Below, piece after piece: positions 1 through 7,671 of a DNA stretch of 11,945 nt. The number at the start of each line of letters is the position of its first letter. Within the stretch, counting starts at the first letter, position 1. Under the pieces are notes generated by a model. That model did no database searches. It saw nothing but the letters and a program-made list of their open reading frames with translations, and was not told where the DNA came from. The DNA lies in contig JAJRUE010000170.1 of the NCBI GenBank assembly GCA_024277955.1, positions 1 to 11,945 on the forward strand, written 5' to 3'. The position numbers were made by a program, and so were the translations under genes. The stretch is from Alphaproteobacteria bacterium (GTDB lineage: Bacteria; Pseudomonadota; Alphaproteobacteria; Rhodobacterales; Rhodobacteraceae).

Positions 1-1290
1 GAGATGTGTTCGGAATTCGTCCGCGCCAAGGGCCAGACCAAGGATGTGTTCCTGCAGATCTCGCTGACCCCGGTGCAGGAAAACGGCGAAACCGCGCTGG
101 TGGTGGTTCTGAACGACGCGACCAAGCTGAAAACCCTGGAAGCGCAATTCGTGCAAAGCCAGAAGATGCAGGCGATCGGCCAGCTTGCCGGCGGGGTCGC
201 GCATGATTTCAACAACCTTCTGACGGCGATCAGCGGCCATTGCGACCTGCTGTTGCTGCGCCACGAACCGGACGACCCGGATTATGGCGACCTGATCCAG
301 ATCAACCAGAACGCCAACCGCGCCGCCAGCCTGGTGGAACAGTTGCTGGCGTTTTCGCGCAAGCAGACGCTCAAGCCCGAGATCGTCGATATCGGTGAAA
401 CGCTCGACGATCTGACCCACCTGCTGAACCGGCTGGTCGGCGAAAAGGTCCGTCTGAGCGTCGTGCATGACGCCGAACTGGCGCCGATCCGCGCCGACAA
501 GCGGCAACTGGAACAGGTCATCATGAACCTGGTGGTCAACGCCCGCGATGCGATGCCCGACGGCGGCGACATCAAGATCGAAACCCATATCGAAACCCTG
601 CGCCAGCCTTACGAAAAAGATCGCGCCGTGGTGCCGCCCGGGGATTACGTGGTGGTCACCGTCAGCGATCAGGGGACCGGGATCGCGCCGGAAAAACTGC
701 CGAAAATCTTTGAACCCTTCTACACCACCAAGCGCACCGGCGAAGGCACCGGGCTTGGGCTTTCGATGGCCTATGGCATCGTCAAGCAGACCGGCGGGTA
801 CATCTTTGCCGACAGTGTGGTCGGGAACGGCACCTGCTTTACCCTGTTTTTCCCCGCCCTGAACGAGGAAGTTCCAGCCGAGCCCGAGAAAACCGCGCCC
901 CTGCCCAAACCGACCCACAGCCAGGCCGGCGGCGTGGTTCTGCTGGTGGAAGACGAAGCCCCGGTGCGCGCCTTTGCCTCGCGCGCGCTGAAAATGCGCG
1001 GCTATACGGTGCTGGAAGCCGAAAACGCCGAGGAAGCCTTGCGCACCCTCGAAGACGAAACCCTCGATATCGACGTTTTCGTAACCGATGTGATCATGCC
1101 GGGCATGGACGGGCCAAGCTGGGTTGCCAAGGCGCTGGAAGACCGGCCCGGTGTCCGGGTGGTCTTTGTTTCGGGCTATGCCGAGGACAGCTTTTCGGAA
1201 CAACAGGCGCGCATTCCCAATTCGGTGTTCCTGCCGAAACCGTTTTCCCTGAACCAGTTGACGGCCACTGTTCAGGAACAGATCCACTGA
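1..1290 (+). CDS. cckA: Hybrid sensor histidine kinase, CckA-like (3' part, 5' end outside window)
   Basis: The reading frame is open from base 1, so the true start and the N-terminal membrane/PAS region lie upstream. Counting from the first codon in the window, the dimerisation/phosphoacceptor segment has GGVAHDFNNLL with its histidine at codon 68. The HATPase domain follows, with an N-box (VVNARDAM, Asn at codon 180), a G1 box (DQGTGIAP, codon 223 on) and a G2 box (GTGLGLS, codon 249 on). A short proline-rich linker leads to a receiver domain with acidic residues in LLVEDE, phosphoacceptor Asp at codon 363 (VTDVIMPGMDG) and a conserved KPF. This order (HisKA, HATPase, REC) and the H-box wording fit CckA, which in Caulobacter passes phosphate through ChpT to CtrA and can act as kinase or phosphatase. 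In Rhodobacterales the pathway affects motility and gene transfer agent production. Position just before recA supports the call. Another hybrid kinase is possible because the N-terminus is missing. Confidence 0.88.
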   Translation, partial: EMCSEFVRAKGQTKDVFLQISLTPVQENGETALVVVLNDATKLKTLEAQFVQSQKMQAIGQLAGGVAHDFNNLLTAISGHCDLLLLRHEPDDPDYGDLIQINQNANRAASLVEQLLAFSRKQTLKPEIVDIGETLDDLTHLLNRLVGEKVRLSVVHDAELAPIRADKRQLEQVIMNLVVNARDAMPDGGDIKIETHIETLRQPYEKDRAVVPPGDYVVVTVSDQGTGIAPEKLPKIFEPFYTTKRTGEGTGLGLSMAYGIVKQTGGYIFADSVVGNGTCFTLFFPALNEEVPAEPEKTAPLPKPTHSQAGGVVLLVEDEAPVRAFASRALKMRGYTVLEAENAEEALRTLEDETLDIDVFVTDVIMPGMDGPSWVAKALEDRPGVRVVFVSGYAEDSFSEQQARIPNSVFLPKPFSLNQLTATVQEQIH

Positions 1291-1452
1291 CGGGTATCAG
1301 CTGTTTCCGTGCGCGACGACGCAGTGCAACGGGGGCAAGCCCGGTTGTGCGCGCCGGCAGATAGCGGAAAAACCGGTGATATTTCGCGCCTCCTTGCACG
1401 GCGTAAGGTTTCGTTAACCGGTTTCCGGCAATCTCGAATTGATAAAATTTGC

Positions 1453-1481
1453 TTGAAATGTTCTCTTTTTGGTCCCATAAG
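1453..1481 (+). promoter_or_regulatory. Putative recA promoter (-35/-10)
   Basis: TTGAAA at 1453-1458 and CATAAG at 1476-1481 are separated by 17 bp. That is a fair sigma70-type match lying 76-104 bp before the recA ATG. It sits in the most AT-rich part of the intergenic region. A second possible -10 (TAAAAT, 1443-1448) exists but has no convincing -35 at the right distance. The predicted transcript start near 1488 lies just before the perfect LexA box at 1491, as expected for a repressed SOS promoter. Inference from sequence only. Confidence 0.45.
1460..1474 (+). promoter_or_regulatory. Possible second LexA half-conserved box
   Basis: GTTC, seven bases, GGTC, one mismatch from GTTC-N7-GTTC. 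It lies on the opposite strand orientation to the perfect box, 16 bp before it, and inside the spacer of the predicted -35/-10 pair. It could be a weaker second operator or a chance match. Confidence 0.4.
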
Positions 1482-1490
1482 GGCAAAGCG

Positions 1491-1505
1491 GAACAAGAGG
1501 CGAAC
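1491..1505 (-). promoter_or_regulatory. LexA operator (SOS box) of recA, perfect match
   Basis: The + strand reads GAAC, seven bases, GAAC; the other strand is GTTCGCCTCTTGTTC. This is an exact match to the alphaproteobacterial LexA box GTTC-N7-GTTC, which differs from the Escherichia coli CTGT-N8-ACAG box. It lies 51 bp before the recA ATG and directly downstream of the predicted transcription start, where bound LexA would block initiation. DNA damage would relieve repression through RecA-stimulated LexA self-cleavage. Confidence 0.85.
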
Positions 1506-1542
1506 ATCAAGCAGCATTGCCGCCCCCCTCGGGGTGTGAAAT

Positions 1543-1547
1543 AAGGA
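1543..1547 (+). promoter_or_regulatory. recA ribosome binding site
   Basis: AAGGA lies 9 bases before the ATG at 1557 and decides this start. The next in-frame ATG falls eight codons later, inside the usual N-terminus, without a comparable site. Confidence 0.75.
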
Positions 1548-1556
1548 CAGCAACCA

Positions 1557-2636
1557 ATGGCCACGGCAAGTATTCTGGACATGAAAGACAAGCGCAGCAA
1601 CGACAGGCAGAAGGCGCTCGATTCGGCGCTGGCCCAGATCGAACGGCAGTTCGGCAAGGGCTCGATCATGAAACTGGGCGCCGACAACCCGGTGCAGGAG
1701 ATCGAGTCGACCTCGACCGGCTCGCTCGGGCTGGACATCGCGCTTGGCATCGGAGGCATCCCCAACGGGCGCATCATCGAGATTTACGGCCCGGAAAGTT
1801 CGGGCAAGACCACCTTGACGCTGCATTGCGTGGCCGAAGAACAGAAAAAAGGCGGGGTTTGCGCCTTTGTCGATGCCGAACACGCGCTGGATCCGCTTTA
1901 CGCACGCAAGCTGGGCGTCGATCTGGACGAATTGCTGATCAGCCAGCCGGATACCGGCGAACAGGGGCTGGAGATCGTCGACACCCTGGTGCGATCGGGC
2001 GCCGTCAGCATGGTGGTGGTCGATTCGGTCGCCGCGCTGACCCCGCGCTCGGAACTGGAAGGCGACATGGGCGACAGCAGCGTCGGGGTCCACGCCCGGC
2101 TGATGAGCCAGGCGATGCGCAAGCTGACGGGTTCGATCTCGCGCTCGAAATGCACGGTGATCTTCATCAACCAGATCCGCATGAAGATCGGGGTGATGTT
2201 CGGCAGCCCCGAAACCACCACCGGCGGCAATGCGCTGAAGTTTTATTCTTCGGTGCGTCTCGACATCCGCCGGATCGGCGCGATCAAGGATCGCGACGAG
2301 GTCGTCGGCAACGCCACCCGCGTCAAGGTCGTGAAAAACAAGGTCGCCCCGCCGTTCAAGCAGGTGGAATTCGACATCATGTATGGCGAAGGCATTTCCA
2401 AGACCGGCGAACTGATCGACCTGGGCGTAAAGGCCGGGATCGTGGAAAAATCCGGATCCTGGTATTCCTACGGCGACGAACGCATCGGCCAGGGGCGCGA
2501 AAACGCCAAGACCTATCTCAAGGAAAACACCGCCGTGGCGCTGGAAATCGAAGACAAGATCCGCGCCGCCCACGGGCTGGATTTCGACTACGAAGGCAAG
2601 CCCGCCGACGATACGGGCGATGTCGTCGAGGTCTGA
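1557..2636 (+). CDS. recA: Recombinase RecA
   Basis: A 359-residue protein, close to the usual alphaproteobacterial RecA length. It is an ATP-dependent DNA recombinase that coats single-stranded DNA, drives strand exchange in repair, and stimulates LexA self-cleavage. Walker A is GPESSGKTT at residues 78-86, the catalytic glutamate is E108 (DAEHA), and Walker B is VVVDS at 153-157. NQIRMKIGVMFGSPE (205-219) runs into the flexible DNA-binding L2 loop. The C-terminus is acidic (DFDYEGKPADD), the regulatory tail typical of RecA. It is preceded by its own promoter and a perfect LexA box and followed by a strong terminator, so it is probably a single-gene SOS-regulated transcript. No abnormality is visible. 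Confidence 0.98.
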   Translation: MATASILDMKDKRSNDRQKALDSALAQIERQFGKGSIMKLGADNPVQEIESTSTGSLGLDIALGIGGIPNGRIIEIYGPESSGKTTLTLHCVAEEQKKGGVCAFVDAEHALDPLYARKLGVDLDELLISQPDTGEQGLEIVDTLVRSGAVSMVVVDSVAALTPRSELEGDMGDSSVGVHARLMSQAMRKLTGSISRSKCTVIFINQIRMKIGVMFGSPETTTGGNALKFYSSVRLDIRRIGAIKDRDEVVGNATRVKVVKNKVAPPFKQVEFDIMYGEGISKTGELIDLGVKAGIVEKSGSWYSYGDERIGQGRENAKTYLKENTAVALEIEDKIRAAHGLDFDYEGKPADDTGDVVEV

Positions 2637-2660
2637 AAACCGCCTGTCGCGAACACAAGG

Positions 2661-2687
2661 GGCCGGGTGCACAGCATCCGGCCTTTT
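2661..2687 (+). terminator. Intrinsic terminator of recA
   Basis: A ten-base-pair stem (GGCCGGGTGC at 2661-2670 with GCATCCGGCC at 2674-2683, one G.T pair) closes an ACA loop and is followed at once by TTTT (2684-2687). It lies 24 bp after the recA stop codon and about 90 bp before alaS, so it separates the two transcripts. Confidence 0.85.
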
Positions 2688-2775
2688 GCTTTGGCGAAAG
2701 GGGCCTGTGGACAGGGGCCGGGCTTGGCGATAAACCGTATCGAACCCGTTACCTGCCCGAAAGAAAACCCGCAAA

Positions 2776-5430
<2,655 letters not shown>

Positions 5431-5433
5431 GAT

Positions 5434-5721
5434 ATGGGTGCACTCTGGATTGCGCATGTGTTGGTCACCGACGAAGAGGCCTATATGAAATACGCCGCCA
5501 TCGCCACCGAGGCGATCGCCGAACATGGCGGCACCTTCATCGCCCGCGGCGGACGCTACGTGCAGTTGGAAGGCAATGACCGGCCGCGCAACGTGGTGGC
5601 GCGGTTCGCCGATTTCGACGACGCGGTGGCCTGCTACTATTCGCCGAAATACCAAGAGGCGCTGAAACACGCCAAGGGCGCGAGCGAACGCGATCTGCTG
5701 GTGGTCGAGACCACCGAATAG
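5434..5721 (+). CDS. DUF1330 family small protein
   Basis: A 95-residue protein with no signal peptide or membrane segment, so probably cytoplasmic. The pattern of an N-terminal strand (LWIAHVLVTD), a helix (EAYMKYAAIATEAIAEHGG), the FIARGG turn, a VVARF strand, a helix around YYSPKYQEALKHA and a final LLVVE strand fits DUF1330. These are ferredoxin-like dimeric alpha/beta-barrel proteins; members have no well-established biochemical role. It starts three bases after the alaS stop with a strong GGAGG, so it is likely co-expressed with alaS, but nothing here shows a role in translation. The family assignment is by sequence pattern only. Confidence 0.8.
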   Translation: MGALWIAHVLVTDEEAYMKYAAIATEAIAEHGGTFIARGGRYVQLEGNDRPRNVVARFADFDDAVACYYSPKYQEALKHAKGASERDLLVVETTE

Positions 5722-5731
5722 GCGGTTTTGT

Positions 5732-5750
5732 GCAGGGCGGGCGGCCCTGC
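5732..5750. terminator. Hairpin between convergent genes, possible terminator
   Basis: A perfect 7-bp GC-rich stem (GCAGGGC at 5732-5738, GCCCTGC at 5744-5750) with a five-base loop, in the 106-bp space between the DUF1330 stop and the convergent HTH gene stop. It has no T tract on either side, so terminator function is uncertain. Confidence 0.35.
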
Positions 5751-5827
5751 CGGGGCCGTGGTGCCCGGTCAGGCGCCGGTGATGCGGTGGCCTGCGGGTC
5801 GTCAACCGGCGGGGTTTGCCGGCGTGA

Positions 5828-6307
5828 TCACAGCAGCAGATCTTCGAGGATCAGCGATATGAACTGCGCCTTGCCGCTGACGCCGGCCTTGCGGTAAAGC
5901 GCGGTGCTTTGGGCGCGCACGGTGCCTTCGCGGGTGCCGCGCAGGGCGGCGATTTCGGTGAGCGACATGCCCTTGAGCAGGAACCAGGCGACCTCGGTTT
6001 CCGCCGGGCTCAGCTCCATTTGCCGGAACCTTGCCTTGACCTCGTCGGTGAATTTCCCGGCCGTCAGCCGCTGCGAAGAGGTGGCGCGCGCGATCTCGCG
6101 CCGGGCGGTCAGCGCCAGGTTCACGCCCAGCACCGCCCCCAGGATCAGCCCGAAAACCGCGGCAATTTCAACTACTTCGCGCCATTGCCAGCGTAGCGGA
6201 ATGTCCGGCAGGCCAAAGACCGAAGCGATCATTTCCCACAGGAAATACACGCCGGCAACGGTCTGAAGTGCGACCAGGATCCAGACAAGCGAGGGGTGCT
6301 TGAGCAT
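5828..6307 (-). CDS. Membrane-anchored LuxR-type HTH regulator
   Basis: A 159-residue protein. Two hydrophobic helices lie at about residues 7-30 and 46-67, joined by a short loop (PDIPLRWQWRE). An arginine-rich stretch (ARREIAR, 68-74) should hold the C-terminal half in the cytoplasm. Residues 99-155 match a LuxR/GerE DNA-binding domain: LSPAETEVAWFLLKGMSLTEIA, then REGTVRAQ for the recognition helix and STALYRKAGV after it. No receiver, autoinducer-binding or periplasmic sensor domain is present, because the loop between the helices is too short. It is the last gene of a three-gene - strand cluster, 51 bp after the PepSY-like gene. Its ribosome binding site is weak. It may control its own cluster; the target and signal are unknown. 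Confidence 0.82.
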   Translation of the reverse strand: MLKHPSLVWILVALQTVAGVYFLWEMIASVFGLPDIPLRWQWREVVEIAAVFGLILGAVLGVNLALTARREIARATSSQRLTAGKFTDEVKARFRQMELSPAETEVAWFLLKGMSLTEIAALRGTREGTVRAQSTALYRKAGVSGKAQFISLILEDLLL

Positions 6308-6358
6308 GTCAGCGGGCCACCGTTTTCGGGAACGTCATCGCCAGGGCACGCATCCGCA

Positions 6359-6907
6359 TCAGCGGCCCGGCCCCATGGTGCCGCCATTGCCGCCCATGCC
6401 ACCCCCCATGCCACCGCCCATGTTGCCGCTGTCACCGCCGCCCATGCCGCCGCCGCCCATGCCGCCTTCGTCACCGCTGCTGCCGCCGTTGCCGCTGCCG
6501 CCCATCCCGCTGCCGATGGAGCCGCCGCCATCGTCCATCCCGCCCGACGGCATCGGGGTTCGCCCCATGTCGCCGGAAGGCGCGGTGAATGTGCGGTCGC
6601 GCAGCACTTCGCCGTTGCGCCGGTTCACCACCACTTCGCGCAGCCGGTCGCCGTTCGACGACACCAGCAGCAGTCGTCCCAGCCAGGTGCGGCGGATCTC
6701 GCGAACCTCGAAACCTTCCTGGCGCAGGCGCAGGATGATCGGGGCCAGCATTTCCGCCTGGGCCTGCGACAGGGACGAGCTTTGCGCCGCGATCTGGGCG
6801 GCGATCTGCGCTTCGGTCTGGGCATGCGCCCGGGTTTGCGCCTGCGCCGGCAGCGACGCAAGGGCGAGCACCAGCATCAGTGATGCTCTTTCAGCGATCC
6901 GGAACAT
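6359..6907 (-). CDS. Exported PepSY-like protein with Gly/Met-rich tail
   Basis: A 182-residue protein. A Sec signal peptide covers residues 1-23, with a hydrophobic core (LMLVLALASL) and a probable cut after AQA. Next comes a short Ala/Gln-rich stretch (EAQIAAQIAAQ). Residues about 48-105 show a helix then strands (LRLRQEGFEVREI, RTWLGRLLLV, LREVVVNRRNGEVLRD), resembling the PepSY fold found in small periplasmic proteins. From about residue 120 the tail is almost only Gly, Met, Ser, Asn and Asp, with repeated GGM and GMGGG units and about eight Met. Tails of this kind are probably disordered; Met may bind copper or be readily oxidised, but that is inference. GGGGGAA precedes the ATG. It lies between the other exported gene and the membrane HTH gene. 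Confidence 0.78.
   Translation of the reverse strand: MFRIAERASLMLVLALASLPAQAQTRAHAQTEAQIAAQIAAQSSSLSQAQAEMLAPIILRLRQEGFEVREIRRTWLGRLLLVSSNGDRLREVVVNRRNGEVLRDRTFTAPSGDMGRTPMPSGGMDDGGGSIGSGMGGSGNGGSSGDEGGMGGGGMGGGDSGNMGGGMGGGMGGNGGTMGPGR
6372..6546 (-). repeat. Imperfect Gly/Met coding repeats
   Basis: DNA for the tail of the PepSY-like protein is made of short imperfect units of the type GGCGGCATGGGCGGC with variable GGT/AGC codons. The units vary in length, so this is a degenerate low-complexity coding repeat, not an array of identical units. Confidence 0.7.
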
Positions 6908-6935
6908 GGAAATTCCCCCACAGGTCTGCGAATGC

Positions 6936-6959
6936 GGCCGCGCCGGGATTGGCGCGGCC
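6936..6959. repeat. Perfect 9-bp inverted repeat between two exported-protein genes
   Basis: GGCCGCGCC (6936-6944) and GGCGCGGCC (6951-6959) form a perfect nine-pair stem with a six-base loop, in the 89-bp gap between the two exported-protein genes. No T run follows on the - strand, so it may be a transcript-stabilising or attenuating hairpin and not a terminator. Confidence 0.6.
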
Positions 6960-6996
6960 CCGAGTTTAGTGCGCGATGGCGGACATGCAAGCCGGC

Positions 6997-7512
6997 TCAG
7001 TTGCCGCGGCCCATGCCCTGACCCATGCCGCCGGCGCCGGCGTTGCCGCCCATGCCGGACATGGCGCCCGGGCCGTCCTGGCTGTCGTGGCCAGAGCCGC
7101 CCATGTCGCCCGGATCGCGGCCCGAATCGCGGCCCGAGTCATGTCCCGACCTGCCGTTGTCGCGGTGGTCGCCCATGGTGCCGTCGGCGCCGTCGCCCAT
7201 CTGGTCACCCATGCCGCGGGCCTTGCCCTCGACGCCGCTCATATGGTCGCCCGCCATGGTGGCGATGTCCTGCATCTTGGCGCGCAGCGCGGCGGCGAGC
7301 TTCTGGCGGTCCTGCGGGCTCAGCATCTGCAGCTGCTGCGCCAGCAGGGCGATTTCCTGGGCGGTAAGCTGCGCGGTGTCGAGCTTGGACAAGCGCACCT
7401 GCATGCCGGTATGCGGGTCGGTCACCATCAGGTCGGCGCCCCGCGATTGCGCCTGCGCCATGGAAACACCGAGCGCCAGAACCGCGGCGGAGGAAAGGAT
7501 GAGTTTTTTCAT
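6997..7512 (-). CDS. Exported protein with Gly/Asp/His/Met-rich tail, function unknown
   Basis: The start is set at 7512 (MKKLILSS) and not at the longer upstream frame. This gives a classic signal peptide (KK, then LILSSAAVLALGV, cut after AQA at residue 21) and places AAGAAGG nine bases upstream. The protein is 171 residues. After the signal comes a short region with VTDPHTGMQVRLS, then predicted helices (LTAQEIALLAQQLQMLSPQDRQKLAAALRAKMQDI), and from about residue 100 a low-complexity tail. The tail has SGHDSGRDSGRD, a second SGHDS, and many Gly, Met and Asp residues. I recognise no family. The His/Asp/Met content makes metal binding conceivable but unproven. It is the first gene of the - strand cluster and shares export and a Gly/Met tail with the next gene. 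Confidence 0.75.
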   Translation of the reverse strand: MKKLILSSAAVLALGVSMAQAQSRGADLMVTDPHTGMQVRLSKLDTAQLTAQEIALLAQQLQMLSPQDRQKLAAALRAKMQDIATMAGDHMSGVEGKARGMGDQMGDGADGTMGDHRDNGRSGHDSGRDSGRDPGDMGGSGHDSQDGPGAMSGMGGNAGAGGMGQGMGRGN

Positions 7513-7521
7513 GTTGTTAGA

Positions 7522-7528
7522 CCTTCTT
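7522..7528 (-). promoter_or_regulatory. Ribosome binding site that fixes the exported-protein start
   Basis: On the - strand this reads AAGAAGG, nine bases before the ATG at 7512. No comparable site precedes the upstream in-frame ATG at 7638, whose extra 42 residues (Pro, Cys and Arg-rich) would also hide the signal peptide. Confidence 0.7.
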
Positions 7529-7537
7529 GTCTGATGT

Positions 7538-7549
7538 GCGAAACTTCGC
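7538..7549. promoter_or_regulatory. Short palindrome upstream of the exported-protein cluster
   Basis: GCGAA-AC-TTCGC, five-base arms with a two-base spacer, centred about 31 bp before the ATG at 7512. The position suits an operator or a leader hairpin. No regulator can be assigned. Confidence 0.3.
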
Positions 7550-7594
7550 GTTGCTTGTTGCTGCCGGGGCGGGAACTGCCAGGGACAAGACGGC

Positions 7595-7647
7595 AAAAAA
7601 CAACTCGCCCGGGGTTTCGCCATTGGGCAAACCGCCAAGTTCGGGCG
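7595..7647 (-). terminator. Probable terminator of typA
   Basis: On the - strand, CGCCCG (7642-7647) pairs with CGGGCG (7606-7611) around an inner GGTTT/AAACC stem. A T run (TTTTTT, 7600-7595) follows a few bases later. It lies 25 bp beyond the typA stop and before the exported-protein cluster. The stem is imperfect and the T run is offset, so confidence is moderate. Confidence 0.45.
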
Positions 7648-7671
7648 ATTTAAGCGTTTCGCATAAAGGCC

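Noticed and set aside
1327..1347. Hairpin after cckA as a terminator
   Set aside because: CAAC/GTTG with inner GGG/CCC pairs exists, but the stem is interrupted and no T run follows; too weak to annotate.
1309..1539. 76-codon + strand frame between cckA and recA
   Set aside because: It covers the recA promoter and LexA operators, has no ribosome binding site of note and no recognisable motif.
6372..6546. Repeated short units resembling a CRISPR or minisatellite
   Set aside because: Units are short, degenerate and in frame with a protein tail; there are no constant repeats with unique spacers.
6300..7367. 355-codon Pro/Met/Arg-rich + strand frame
   Set aside because: The Pro-rich stretch is simply the reverse reading of Gly/Met codons in the exported-protein tails; the - strand frames have signal peptides and ribosome binding sites.
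7513..7638. Longer N-terminus for the first exported protein (start at 7638)
   Set aside because: It would add 42 Pro/Cys/Arg-rich residues, bury the signal peptide and overlap the likely typA terminator, while the ATG at 7512 has a good ribosome binding site.
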